This document shows positions 1 to 10,980 of a stretch of 64,000 nt of DNA, one piece after another. The translations under genes and the position numbers were made by a program. Numbering within the stretch: position 1 is the stretch's first letter; each line of letters opens with the position of its first letter. Source of the DNA: Hirsutella rhossiliensis (Eukaryota > Ascomycota > Sordariomycetes > Hypocreales > Ophiocordycipitaceae); contig NW_025408679.1 of NCBI RefSeq assembly GCF_020360975.1, positions 2,046,001 through 2,110,000 on the forward strand, in the 5' to 3' direction. The notes beneath the pieces are model-generated. The model was not told the DNA's origin and ran no database searches. It was given only the letters and a program-made list of their open reading frames with translations.

Positions 1-101
1 GTATATTCTCTTGCGTGTCGAGTAAATTGTCCTCGTCTTCATCGTCGGCGCCATCCTCACTATGTTTGTCAAGATCGAGGCCTGTGAAATAGACGGTATC
101 G

Positions 102-2110
102 TCACTGCCGGGCAACGACGACATATCTGTAAGTGGGCGAGGTCGGTCGCTGCGCGCGCCCTGACATCTCTGGCGGAGTTATTTCTCTTCGTGGTATCAT
201 AGAAAAGGATTCCTTGGATGGCTCTTTGAGCTCCCGCATGAGGGTATCGCAACTTTGCTCCAGAGTGTAGAACTCAACGTCTCGTCCCGTAAACTCTAGC
301 CAGGGCTTAAAGTTCAATGTCTTGACTCTGCCATTGACTAACTGCTTCTTCCCGACTTTATAGTCTTCTCGGATCTTCTGCATCTCTCCACGAACTCGTT
401 TAAGATGCATCCTTATCTCCTGGCGCGTTTGAAGCCGGGTTTGCTTTGCCTGGAGCTCCTCATACTCCCGGGTGATGTCGGCCATGCTGGAGCTCGTGAT
501 AAACTCTCCGCGCGGCCTGACAATCTTGCCTCTCTTCATTCGATTCGCATACGCCTGGGTTCGGCTATTCTTATCGCTGACTATGCCCTGGGATGTGACG
601 CCATCGCGATAGACTCGGTGTTCACTTTCGCAAGAACCCGCAAGTTTTCTCGTGATGGCGAGCTCATGAGGGGCCCATACCGTTGCCGGATATCATTGAG
701 GGCATCCGCGGCGACTTGGAAACGCGTCTCCGAGGGTAGGAGCGAGGCGTATGCAGGATTGATCGGCTGCTGTTGTCGTAGCTGCTCGTGGAGGATCTTG
801 GTGATCACCGGCGCTGGGTCGACAGGAAAGAGGCCTGTTTTTCAAATGCCGCCATAATGTTATGCCGCGTGAAGCCAGCCTCATATACGTCCTGAAAAGC
901 TGTGAGGAAGTTGACCCGCGAAAATGATATGTTGCCTTCTGCGAGCGACTTCGAAGCGCTTTCTGATGTGCTGACTTTAGTGGCTGGAATACCCCAACAT
1001 CAAGCGGCTGCATGAGGTGGGTGGAATGTGGAGGAAAATAGCAATGATGATATCAAACTTGATACAATACTCAGCAAAGTCAAGGGTGGTATGCCCTGTA
1101 AAGCCATCCACAACAAGCAATCGGTAGATCTTCTCGTCGTCAGGCCGTTGGTTTGGCGGCGCCTCCACGCGACTCATCCCCATGTTGGGGCGCCGAAGAT
1201 GCTCGTCACAGCCGAACCACTCTTCCAGCGAATTTCCTGACTGTTTTGCTTGCGCTGACGATGCCCAAGACCAGCAGTTGAAATGCCTTGCCCACTCAAG
1301 GTGTATCTCTGCGTTGGAAAAGCCAGTTGGCGACTGGGCAAACCGTACGCCTGTCATGATGTCGATGCCGGCCCAGTTGGTGGTAGGGTAATGTTGGAAA
1401 ACAAGCCAGGGTGGAAGAGAGTCCCCCACTGCGTTAACTGAGGCAATTACCGTGCAGGATTCTCGGTTTGCTGGGTCTAAAACTCGGGGCCGGGTGCTCT
1501 TGACTCTAGTGGTGCGCGTGATGAGAACTTGGATGCGTTCTCGCAGGCACCCAATGCGTATTCCGGCCTCGTCTTCATTCCAGATCTCTGAACTGCCAAT
1601 ACGGTAGCTGGTGATGATTTCTCGAAGCTTTGAGTAGAAAAATTCGACTTCTTCTACCCGTGGGCTTCAAAGGACTTCCGGGCTCGTTCAACTGCTTTGA
1701 GATACGTCTTCGCGATCGCAGGATGACTTCCACGCCAATTGTCAAGCCAACTTGACGAGACCGGGCGGGCATTGGGATCTCGACGCATTCTTATTGCATT
1801 TGCAACAGCTTCAAGTTGCTCTCTCGTGGCGGGCATGCCGGTGCGTTCCATCCACTGTACATACGCAACCAGGGCGTCGTCTTCGTCCTCCGTCAGCGCC
1901 AATGGACGCCCTGGAGCACGGGAAAGGGGTTTCTTATGAAATTAATGGCTCTCTGTACGGATGAGCTCTTCACATTGTAACGGATGGCCGCATCTCGCAC
2001 GGAAAGAGGCGTTCTTTTGGTGTTGTTGAGCGACGAACATCGGCTCTGGGGTCGCGACGAGACGCCAGAACGGCTTTTGCTGCCTCCAGGGTAGCCATGT
2101 TATCTGTCAT
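102..2110 (-). pseudogene. Fot1/pogo-type DDE transposase, broken
   Basis: Relic of a Tc1/mariner-superfamily (pogo/Fot1) transposase read right to left in several frames. The start is taken at 2110 (MTDNMATLEAAKAVLASRR), the usual helix-turn-helix beginning of this family. A CENP-B-type DNA-binding domain lies at about 1900-1654 (ALTEDEDDALVAYVQWMERT, then SSSWLDNWRGSHP). The DDE_1 catalytic core is at about 1430-980: LLVVDGFTGHTTLDF holds an Asp and MQPLDVGVFQPLK the late Asp of the triad. A charged coiled-coil-like tail (about 540-102) is typical of the C-terminus. Stops and frame changes separate all these parts, so no full protein is encoded. No flanking TA duplication or terminal repeats could be assigned. 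Confidence 0.85.
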
Positions 2111-2200
2111 AATGTATTCCGGCAAAAGATACGTAAATAAAGTCAAGTTGCGCGAAAACGCGGTTGAGATGCATAGGTTGACGTTTTGGAGGTGGGCTGC

Positions 2201-2238
2201 TGTGCCGGATTTTTTGGGCTGTGCCGGATTTTTTGGGC
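2201..2238. repeat. 19-bp direct tandem repeat, two copies
   Basis: TGTGCCGGATTTTTTGGGC occurs twice head to tail, just upstream of the pogo transposase start and directly abutting a perfect hairpin. It may be part of the element's end, but no matching copy was seen at the other side. Confidence 0.85.
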
Positions 2239-2266
2239 CAACTAAGTGGCGAAGACACTTAGTTGG
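2238..2266. repeat. Perfect 11-bp hairpin
   Basis: CCAACTAAGTG and CACTTAGTTGG are exact reverse complements separated by 7 nt. The hairpin sits about 130 bp upstream of the pogo transposase start and could be a terminal or subterminal structure of that element. Confidence 0.85.
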
Positions 2267-2560
2267 GCTGCTGTGGCCCCACACCAAGATCAACGGGTAT
2301 ACCGTAAATATCCTACAGGAACTCTTTCCTGTTTTCCCCTACGCTCGCAAGTGCAACTTCGCGAACACGAGGGTAAAATAGATATAGAGAGTAGCATTTG
2401 AACCGTCCCGCCTACCTCTTTCTACCTACCAAAGCGCATAGAGACGCACGCCTTCCTGGCGGCGTTATCTGCGTGCAAAGATGGCAGAAAAGGGAGGGGA
2501 TCCCCCTTTGCAAAACCACCAAAATTTTCCACGCCTGCTTAGTCAACCGCCTACGCTTAC

Positions 2561-2638
2561 GGGAGCCAATAGAGGCGCGGGGGTCCGCGCCTTTAAAGTC
2601 GGCGCGGACGTCCGCGCCTGTTATGTAAGCCCGGCTGG
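2561..2638 (+). repeat. MULE terminal inverted repeat, left
   Basis: The repeat starts GGGAGCCAATAGAGG and matches the reverse complement of 5467-5544 with about 3 mismatches. It contains an imperfect palindrome (GGCGCGG/CCGCGCC around GGGT) followed by a perfect 18-bp palindrome GGCGCGGACGTCCGCGCC. Confidence 0.93.
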
Positions 2639-2775
2639 CCATTGTGGGCGCCGCGAACAGCGCCCGCCGCGACCGCGCTGGCGCGCCAGTTTTACTGCAC
2701 ATATCTCCCCGCACATCGGCAAAAGTACTCAACGGCCACAGCGTCAATTTGAGTGTCAATCGACTCAAATTTTTT

Positions 2776-5313
2776 TTAATCTAGAATTGCTGTGGTTTCC
2801 AACTGTGGCGCACTTATACAGACCGGTCCTAGCAGACGACTTATATGCGGGAATAGTTTGCCTGCTGTTCCTCCGAGTCTCTCGCAGTCAGCCCATATAC
2901 CTGCAGTACCTCTTTCTCGTGAGAAAGGCTGCGCTTGCATTTCCTCGGCCACCCGGGCATCTAACCGCTCTTCTTCTGCCTTATCCCAATCAAGGTATGC
3001 CATCATCTCTTCCTTGGTCCATTTCCTCGAGCCGCAGCTCCTTGACATTTGCTTCCAGTCGAGGCACCAGTCATATTCAGTCTTGCTGTAGCGCAATGGC
3101 AAGCCCATTGCCTTTCGGTATGCCTGGTTGGTCTTGAGATTGCCGCGAGGCTGTGCTCTATACCAAGAGTCTCTTGCCCTGACATACCTCTGATAGATGG
3201 CTCGTGGGTCATCATATCGTAGATTCTCCGTAGTCTCTGTAGCTTCTGCAATTCCTGTCGAGACTGCAGCAATTGTAGACACCGTAGAGACTGTAGTGAC
3301 TGCAACCGTGATTGTCTCCATGACTGCTGCAGTCTGTGCAGTCTCTGAAATTGCTACTGCTTGTGCAGTCTGTGCAGTCTGTGCAGTCGCTGCAATTGCT
3401 GCCGTCTCTGCAGTCTCTGCCGCCCGTGCCTCTGCCCGCTGCAGTATGTCGCTATAGCGTAAAGGACAATTGCGAGATGTCATGATGTGCCCTTTCTGGT
3501 GGCATTTGCTGCATGTAGGTGGCGCCTTTGGCCGTAGAACTGGCTCTATGGCTTCAAATGCACTTGGCTCGCGCTGTGTGGATGACTGTGTTATCCTCGA
3601 TGTGGCGACAAGTTGGTCCAATCGCCGACGAGGCTCTATGAGGACCTGACCAATCTCTTTGGTATCCCGTCGAAGGCGCCAATGCGTATGAAAATGTTGT
3701 GGCCGGAGTGGCAGATCTTCCTCTATGAGCGGCTGTAATGTGTGCGCACAAGGGAGACCGTGAGACTTGGTGAAGCTGCCTGTGCAAGCAGGGATGTCTT
3801 TCTCGTTGAGGCGCTTGTGTTGCTTTGCAACCTGTCGCAAGGCTTCGTGTGATACCCAGCCACGTACCGTGCTATATACGGTTCCAGAGAGCTCAATTGG
3901 CATCCGTATATGCTGCCTGGCTTGGTTGGCTTGTAGCTCGGCCAGTTGGTTGAGAAGAGCTTGCTTGATTGCCCTCGTTGCTTCGAAGAGGTCTAGTGTT
4001 GACTTCTTAAGGTGGCTCTTCAATAATGCGTGGATGCCTTCCACCCGGGAAGTAGCCACATTGCCGAAATGAGCATATTGATCAACCCAGGCCTTGACGA
4101 GCTTTTCCTTATACGGGTCCAACCAGGTTTCCGTATGTAGCTAACCTCCTTGACGTATCGTGGTACAAAGCGCTTCTCCAGCTCTTCAACTTGTTGATCG
4201 AATGTCTCCTCATCTCTCGAGCTCACGATTGAGTGCCAATACCCAAAGAACTCAACCCATTTCTCATCACTGTTAGAGTTCTCATCCTCACGGTCGAATG
4301 CTGGTTTGCAATAGCTAAGCACCGCCTTGTTCGCATGCCAGATGCAGAGCAGAGACCTTGACGCAGGAAAGCACCGGAAATTGCGTTCATGCAGGCAAGG
4401 CAACGATCTGTAAGGATAACGGATGGCTGGCGAATGTCATATAACTCGTATATCGATTGGAGTTGGTCCAGTGCCCAGATGTAGTCATCTTCATCTTCAC
4501 CACTGAGAAAGGCAAAGGCAATACAGAATGACCGTTGGCAGGCATCAACGCCGATCATATCGAGCAGTGGCATCTTATATTTGTTCGTCTTGTATGTGCA
4601 GTCTAGAAGTAGTAATTCTGGGTATGCGTTGAGGTATTCTAGTGACGCCGGGTGTGCGAATAAGACCGCTGTGACTCGGCCGTCATGGTCAAGCTGTATG
4701 CGGGTTTGGAACCCCTCGTTGTCAAGCTCATTGGCAAGGGCATGCATTGTGCTCTGCCCAGCAAGAAGCTCTCGTCTGCGCTGTGCGATACAGTTATATA
4801 TGTCTTGCTGTGTCGCTCCTTGAGCAGTCTGAGAGCTCTGGCGCATATATGTCCGGATATCCTTTGGTGCTATGCCGGCGCTTGCGAGGTTCCCAATAGC
4901 TGACTGGTCAGTTGAGGAGAGGCACGATGAGCTGGATGTGCTGTAATGTGCAGACTGGGCTCATGGTTGTGGACCGACTTCTCCTCGCCTGGGCGATGCC
5001 TGATATACCAGTACGACTTATCAAGGCTCTCTTTCGCATTGATGGAAAACTGGCATCCAGTGATACGGGAGCTTGTAGACCGTTGCCGTTCAGCTGGCTT
5101 CTGGTCCTTGCTTGTATGAGCCCCTGGTCTACCTCCACGATCACAGGCAAATGTGACTGTGCGTCTTCCGGACCGCGGGTCTCTCGTGGACTTGCCTGTG
5201 GTGAAGGCATAGCCTCTTGGAGCTGCCCACGCATTAATTGAGACAAGAAGGGACTCGCGAGTCGAATTGACCCTCAGGAGGAAGGCAATCGTCAGGAATT
5301 CAGTAAGCTCCAT
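2776..5313 (-). pseudogene. MULE transposase (two frameshifts)
   Basis: Transposase of the MULE, read from 5313 down to 2776. The N-terminal part (5313-4870) is FAR1-like with Cys and His ligands (FACDRGG... and HNHEPS). The DDE core follows: first Asp in LLLLDCTYKTNKYKMPL, second in VILTDRCLACMNAI, and the acidic third residue in SRVEGIHALLKSH. A SWIM-like CAH motif and a CCHC knuckle (CSKCHQKGHIMTSRNC) come next, then a Thr/Ala/Gln-rich repeat and a long C-terminal tail. Frame changes occur near 4350 and near 4125. The second is repaired by one extra A in an AAA run, so the gene may be intact in reality. All catalytic residues are kept. Confidence 0.88.
3230..3430 (-). repeat. 9-bp-periodic low-complexity tract inside MULE transposase
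   Basis: Degenerate reiteration of a TCTGTGCAG-like unit. On the coding strand it gives runs such as ETAETAAIAATAQTAQTAQ and VSTVSTIAAVSTG, directly after the zinc knuckle. It looks like repeat expansion within the coding region that kept the frame. Confidence 0.8.
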
Positions 5314-5466
5314 ATTGGCCTACTCTGCGTAAGGGCGGCGGATAAATTGGGCCGCAATGGCGGCGCGCTGACCCTCCGTGGATATGGTCGTGATATGCTT
5401 GCCACAGTACGGAGGGCGAGAGAAAGGAGAGGACAGGTCGGGGCCGGAGGCGGGCCCGACTATCTT

Positions 5467-5544
5467 CCGGCTGGGCTTACAAAACAGGCGCGGACGTCCG
5501 CGCCGACTTTAAAGGCGCGGACCCCCGCGCCTCTATTGGCTCCC
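5467..5544 (-). repeat. MULE terminal inverted repeat, right
   Basis: Inverted partner of 2561-2638. It ends with ...CTATTGGCTCCC and carries the same two nested palindromes. It lies about 150 bp upstream of the transposase start. Confidence 0.93.
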
Positions 5545-5574
5545 TCTCCCCTCCTCCCAATTACTAAGAACGAG

Positions 5575-5730
5575 TTTCTGGAACCAGTCGAACCAACCCC
5601 CCAGGCTAAAGCTGCCCAGGCTAAAGCTACCCAGCCCAAAGCTACTCAGCCTAATGCTAAATCCTTCGCCCAGGCCCTCCAGACCCCAGCCCTAGCCAAA
5701 ACACCAGCTAAAGCTAAGGCTAAGACTAAG
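5575..5730 (+). other. Lys/Ala/Pro-rich repetitive coding-like stretch
   Basis: GCTAAAGCT-type units repeat here; the plus frame reads PQAKAAQAKATQPKATQPNA and then KSFAQALQ. It resembles the low-complexity start of a gag/ORF1-type protein, but nothing diagnostic follows, so it is only a possible retroelement remnant next to the MULE. Between 5730 and 6140 I see no gene. Confidence 0.35.
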
Positions 5731-6142
5731 ACCTCGTGTCACAAACAGACCAATGCCATAACTGTCAATTGCGCACCGCTTAGCGCGCGTTCTACTTTTG
5801 GTGCAATATGCAAAGCTAGCTATTAACTTAGCTAGCTGCAGGGGGCTAGCCCTTGCCGCGTCATAGCCTAGACGGCCACATACGCGTAATGAATTAAAAA
5901 AAAAATCCTACAGGTCATATGCAGTTTGCATTTTTTTTGAATTGGAAATAGGGTCCAGGCTTTGTTGGACTAGCATCAGGTCATGTGCGGTTCTACGGAG
6001 TACTACATGCAACATCCCTAGTCTCAGACGACTTCCCGACACATGAATCGCATAGCAGGAGGCGCCACAATGCACCAATTCCGTGCGTAGCAGCTGGGCC
6101 GGCATGGTCGACCAGCCGTCAATATCTTCTTCGTGTCTAGAC

Positions 6143-6149
6143 TATAAAA
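6143..6149 (+). promoter_or_regulatory. Probable TATA box of the P450 gene
   Basis: TATAAAA lies about 130 bp upstream of the P450 start codon, within an otherwise ordinary sequence. Spacing and orientation fit a fungal core promoter. Assignment is by position only. Confidence 0.5.
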
Positions 6150-6279
6150 TCAGTGCTTTTCAAGGACTGACTCTTCGAAGTTTATGGTATGCTAGATACT
6201 TGTCTCATTCTAATTCAGTCCGAAGGACTTTTATATTGCCGACAACTCGCCGACTGAGGACTCACTGTCCGCTCAAAGG

Positions 6280-8053
6280 ATGGCGAACCCGTCTGTCTTC
6301 ACCACACCGACTCCGTTCGTCATAACAAGTGCCGATCGACTAGTACAGCAGAGCGAAATGGTCTACGCTGTCGTTTTAACAACACTGGCTGTCATCCTGG
6401 CGGTTCATTTACGCCAGCTCTTGAGGCCATCACATTTCCCTTTGATCAATGGAAAGAACACATTGGAACTGACCAACGTTCGCCCAAAGAGGGAATTCAT
6501 GTTGAGGGCCCAGGAGATGATCGCAAAGCGTCTTCTACAGGTTCCAGGACAGCCTTTCCGCGTAATTGCAGACGTTGGTGAAGTTTTGATCCTACCGCCT
6601 GAGTATGCCCAAGAGATCCGTAACCACGACCAGCTTAGTTTCACACAAGCGACTTTTAAAGTAAGTGCACACGATATCAGCTCTGAAGAAACAGCTCACG
6701 AGATGAAACAGTGGTTTTATGCACATCTTCCCGGCTTTGAAGGCTTCAGGGAAGGAGCAACAGAAAGCAACATCATGAAGCTTGTTGCCCGACACCAGCT
6801 TACACATCAATTGACCCTCGTGACAAAGCCAGTATCTGAGGAGTGCGAGATAGCCTTGCGAGATATCTACACCGATAATGAAGGTAAGACCAAACCTGCC
6901 GAGTTCATACTTGTTTGTATGGCAGCTAACTATTGACGCTCATCGGCACAGAATGGCATGAGGTCGTGATCAAAGATGTCAACTTACAGCTCATGACACG
7001 CATTACGTCTCGTGTCTTTCTGGGGACTGAAATGTGCCGAAACACGCAATGGCTCCGAATCGCATCCACTTATGCTGTCGTCGCCTTTAAAGCGGTAGAA
7101 GAATTGCGGCTCTGGCCATCTTGGCTTCGTTCCACAATTCAGTGGTTTCTGCCGCATTGCACCGCAGCTCGCGCGTTAGTCCAAGAGACGAGGGATCTGA
7201 TCAATCCGCTTCTTGAAAAAAGACGTGTCGAACAAGTCAAGGCCACTCAACGAGGGGAGCAGTGTGAGTACAATGATGCCATCGAGTGGCTGGAGAATAC
7301 AGCTCGAGAGAAACAAGTTAGCTATGATCCAGCTTGTGCTCAACTCTCGCTTTCAGTGGCAGCACTTCACTCCACAACCGACTTTTTTACACAGGTCATG
7401 CTGGACATTGCCAACCATCCCGAGCTCATAGAGCCTCTGCGCGCAGAAATCATCTCGGTACTAGGTCAGAGTGGTTGGTCAAAGCATTCTCTATATAAGC
7501 TGAAGATCATGGACGGCGTGCTTAAAGAAAGTCAGCGCATGAAGCCCATATCAGTGGGTGCGTCAATCCCGTATATGACATTTCTAGACTCTATTTCTGA
7601 CCATAGCTAACAAGGCATCTTCCATGATTAGCAAGTATGCGACGCATGACAACTGCCGATGTGAAGTTGTCAGATGGGACGATACTGCCTAAGAACACGT
7701 TGACGCTTGTATCTGTTCAAAAACACTGGGACCCTGAATCGTATGAGAATCCGGATGTTTTCGATGGATACCGATTTTATAACATGCGTCAGCAACCAGG
7801 AAATGAGAACAAGGCCCAGCTTGTCAGCACCAGTCCTGATCATATGGGCTTCGGATTCGGGCTCCATGCTTGTCCTGGGCGATTCTTCGCCTCTGAAGAG
7901 ATCAAAATTGCTTTGTGTCACATTTTGTTGAAGTACGACTTCAAGCCGGTCTTAGGGTCGAATATGGAACCACGGAAATTCGGACTAAATATGACCGCAA
8001 ACCCGACTGCGAAGCTGGCGGTACGAAGAAGGCGGGAAGAGATTGTTATTTGA
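6280..8053 (+). CDS. Cytochrome P450 monooxygenase, four exons
   Basis: Membrane-anchored haem-thiolate monooxygenase, about 526 aa. Proposed exons: 6280-6660, 6712-6883, 6952-7557, 7632-8053. Introns (51, 68 and 74 nt) have GTAAGT, GTAAGA and GTGCGT donors, a CTAAC branch site in introns 2 and 3 (weaker CTCAC in intron 1), and AG acceptors. Intron 1 is in frame, but removing it joins QATFK to WFYAHLPGFEGF, a cleaner family match. A hydrophobic N-terminal anchor (VYAVVLTTLAVILAV) is followed by helix-I HSTTDFF, ExxR in KESQRM, and the haem loop FGFGLHACPGRFFA with the Cys ligand. The overall style resembles fungal diterpene-pathway P450s (gibberellin/indole-diterpene type), but the substrate cannot be told. 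The start at 6280 follows AAAGG and a TATA box. It appears intact and no cluster partners are visible in the window. Confidence 0.93.
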
Positions 8054-9709
8054 AGTCTTTCGAGAAAGGCAAAGGCTGCTGCTGTGCTTCATCATTTCGT
8101 GAAGGATCATGGATTGAGAGAAACGTGGCGGCAGCCATATGTAGTGTAGCACAAGACGCAGGTGACAATCGAATGCATACGCCCTAGTTAAAAGGTCCTG
8201 TTGATGTACGAAGTACGGTACGTAGGCTTTAGGGAGATGCTGTCGAGAAGAAGGGTCCAAGACTTGGTCCTGAATGTCAGAAATGAACAGGAAGATGCCA
8301 TGCATGTGAGAGTTATTGAGAGTCAATTGGCCTTAACCACTGCCCAAGTCAAGGGGACGAAGGTCCCAGTTATATACACAAGAACGGTGCCCATGTGGGT
8401 CGGGACACCTCCTCGACTGGGGCGGAATGTCGTTTGACACTCCCACTCGTCCCAGTCCGAGGGGCATTACTTCCGACCTCTGACGGTGGCTGGCTAGGTC
8501 TCGCGAAGGAGAGAGCAAAAGTGGGCATAGAAGTGGATAAGGGGACTTTTCGAAGGTCGAGTATCATATGATCAGATGGTATGCGAGAATGCATGTGTTG
8601 ATTGCTCTCTCTCCCCCGTTCAAGCAGCCCCTTTATATCCTCCAAGCTTCTCCCAAGTTGATATCCCGTTTTCAGGTATAGTATACATTCTATCAGGAAG
8701 AGGGCACTTCTTGCCACTTACTGAAGGCCACGTAAGTCATCTACGTCAGCAACATCAGCTCCATCTCCCCGTTCGAATAGCTCTTCTAGCTATGAAATCG
8801 ATAGTTCAGTCTCTCGAGGTCCCCGAGCCAGTAATAGTTATGCCGGACTCCTCAAAGGGTCCCCGTTCGAATAGGAGATCCTCCGGACCCCTCAGTGGTC
8901 TAGGAAGAAGAAACAACAGTCTGCAGACTTCCCTTCTTACCTGGTTTCAAGCTGTATTACCTAGAGAGACCTAGAGACCTCAACTCGTTCGGACCTTCTT
9001 CTCGACACTAGGACGCCTCCCCTGCGGACACCAAGTGGTGAGGCCAGTTACGTACTCCTCCCACTCGTTTCAATCCACAGGGCCTATCCCTAGCCCTTTG
9101 CCTTGGTGTTCTGTAGACGGTCTAGGGCTGATATTTGAAGATTTTGAAGTCGAATCGGCCTCGGGACCCTTGAATTGAATGAAGCCGAATCGGGTAAGGT
9201 CTTCAAATTCGATGAATCAAAAATCAGGAGTCTTTATTCAATTCATTCATCAAAATCCTGAATGAATGGCGATATGGTCGAAATATACGGTGAAAAAAAA
9301 GTATAACCCCGCTTCGCAGCTGCCACTGGTAAAATCCCAGTGGATTGGAAGTGGGGTAGTTAGGGTGTCCATATATGTTGGTATAAAGACCCTAACACCC
9401 ACCGTTTCACCAACTCTCGTGGGGCTTAAGGTGTTATGCATTAATGTATTGAAATGTCAGTAGCTTTTACGTCTAGGCCCTATAGGAGAAATCCTCCGGG
9501 TGAAATACACATACATACATTTCACCAACTCTCCACTGTAAAAATTCTTCTCTTCTGCGGGCTGTTAGCAGCCTGTTAGTGGATAATTATTTTCAGGTCA
9601 CCCGACCATGCTTCTGCGTCTCTAGCCCTAACGGGGCTCTAGCAAGCACCAAAAGGCAGACTTTGGAGAGTTCGTCTCCTCTTGAGAAGCTGGTCTCGAA
9701 TAACGGCAT
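8054..9709. other. Non-coding stretch downstream of P450
   Basis: No protein family recognised. A 13-14 bp direct repeat CCCCGTTCGAATAG occurs near 8769 and 8863. TTCACCAACTCTC occurs near 9407 and 9521. A TTTATATCC TATA-like site lies near 8630. The section 9140-9260 is A/T-rich with repeated GAATGAAT-type words. Parts look like decayed LTR sequence, but no paired ends were found. Confidence 0.5.
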
Positions 9710-10053
9710 GCCTCGCGCTGCCTCGCCTTCTGCCGCCTCGCGGCATCGCCTTCTTCTGCCGCCTCGCGGCATCGCCTTCTTCTGCCGCCTTTACTGGCTG
9801 GCCTCGACTTCTGCCGCCTTTACTGGCTGGCCTCGACTTCTGCCGCCTCGCGGCCCGACTTCTTCTCGCCCTTCCTGGCACGCCTCGCGCTGCCTCGCAC
9901 CCTCTGCCGCCTTTACTGGCTGGCCTCGCCTTCTGCCGCCTTGCGGCTCTGACTCCTTCTGCCGCCTTGCGGCTCTGACTCCTTCTGCCGTCTCGCGGCC
10001 CCGACCTTTGCCGCCTTGCGGCCCTTTCTGCCGCCCAGCGGCCACGACTTCCT
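9710..10053 (+). repeat. Array of eight small GC-rich hairpins
   Basis: A TTCTGCCGCCTCGCGGC-like unit recurs about every 24-26 bp with gaps. Perfect or near-perfect stem GCCGC/GCGGC lies at 9732, 9758, 9842, 9935, 9961, 9987, 10010 and 10030. The 3-nt loop varies (CTC, CTT, CCA) while the stem is kept; one copy has a T.G wobble. Interspersed units read GCCTTTACTGGCTGGCCTCG and lack the hairpin. Long open frames here are a by-product of the repeat. Confidence 0.85.
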
Positions 10054-10055
10054 CT

Positions 10056-10520
10056 GGACTGGTGGGCCGCGGGGGCCCCGAGGAGCTACAAGAGCCTAGA
10101 GCTCAAGGCCTCACCCGGTGTCCCCGGAGCTGCACACCAATCGACAACACCTCCACCACCTGCTTGCTACGAGGAGCAGGCACGGGGACTTCGCCGACTG
10201 TCATGACCACGAAGTGGTCCTGGATCGAACGCTCCTGCGGGAGAAGACAATCGCCATCGGGGCGAACCCCCGATTAACATTGCTACACTCTCTGCTTCCT
10301 TTTTCTTTTCCTTTTCTTTCTGCCCCGTAGGCCCTCCTCGAGGGGGCTTGCGGCCGGCCCATGACTTCGTGGGCTTTCTCAGTCACCCGGCCTCGCCCAA
10401 AGACTGACTACTATTACGGCTTAACTGCCGTGCCTGGAACCCGCTGACGGGGGAAGGGCCCCGAATTTCCGACCGGCCTCAGAGCCTCAGAATTGCTAGA
10501 TGGAGTGGTTAGGTGCTACA
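10056..10520. other. Unassigned sequence before the retroelement
   Basis: No gene recognised. It contains a short hairpin GACCAC/GTGGTC (about 10204-10218) and a pyrimidine tract about 10288-10325. It could be the tail of an older retroelement. The bases touching the LTR (CTACA) are not duplicated on the other side of the element. Confidence 0.4.
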
Positions 10521-10806
10521 TGTCAGGGCCCTACCTGGGACCCCTGGGTTACCGTGACACACCTGGGGACTACTACGGAACCCGCGGGCGGGCACGGGCA
10601 GCTCCGGGCACGGGCAGCTCCGGGCACGGGCAGCTCCGACGGTAGGTACGGGCAGCCCCGTCATCCAGGTCCGAAGCGACAGGGAGGATATGAGGAGGTC
10701 ACGGCGTTAGGAGTTATGTGGTTTTCTTTCCTCTTCATCTTAGTATTCTTTCGTTACAGAGTATCTTGCTAGCTTTGTCTGCAGTCTCCTTTCGCTCGCC
10801 GTGACA
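10521..10806 (+). repeat. 5' LTR of gypsy copy 1
   Basis: A 286-bp LTR, TG...CA. It carries three tandem copies of GGGCACGGGCAGCTCC and reads ACGGAACCCGCGGGCGGGC where the other three LTRs read ACGGAAACCGCGGACGGGC plus a 13-bp insertion. It is thus the odd one of the four LTRs in the window. Confidence 0.92.
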
Positions 10807-10980
10807 TAATACTAAGATCGCCCTTACCGACCCCAATACCCATTTGCGTTAATTGCTCTGCCAATTGCGCTAAGTGGTTATTGCCGCCGGTCACGCCGCA
10901 CACCCGGCACCCTTACCCTACGTGGAAGATTCCAAGGATATCAGTTAGAAACTGATCTTCCGTCCGCTAGTACGCGTACG

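Larger units (their letters stand above)
2561..5544 (-). mobile_element. MULE (Mutator-like) DNA transposon with TIRs
   Basis: A 2984-bp unit bounded by 78-bp inverted repeats that contains a MULE transposase on the minus strand. Long TIRs plus a transposase with an N-terminal FAR1/WRKY-GCM1-like domain, DDE core and zinc knuckle are the standard Mutator architecture. MULEs normally leave 8-11 bp target duplications. The 9 bases outside each TIR here do not match, so the element may be old, or one flank may have been rearranged. Confidence 0.9.

Noticed and set aside
2561..5544. Target-site duplication of the MULE
   Set aside because: Flanking 8-11 bp were compared at several possible ends; none match.
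8428..9000. Solo LTR downstream of the P450
   Set aside because: LTR-like composition and a TATA site, but no TG...CA pair with duplicated flanks could be fixed.
9579..10277. 232-codon plus frame over the hairpin array
   Set aside because: Made of the GCCGCC-type repeats; peptide is repetitive Arg/Leu/Pro/Ser without a domain.
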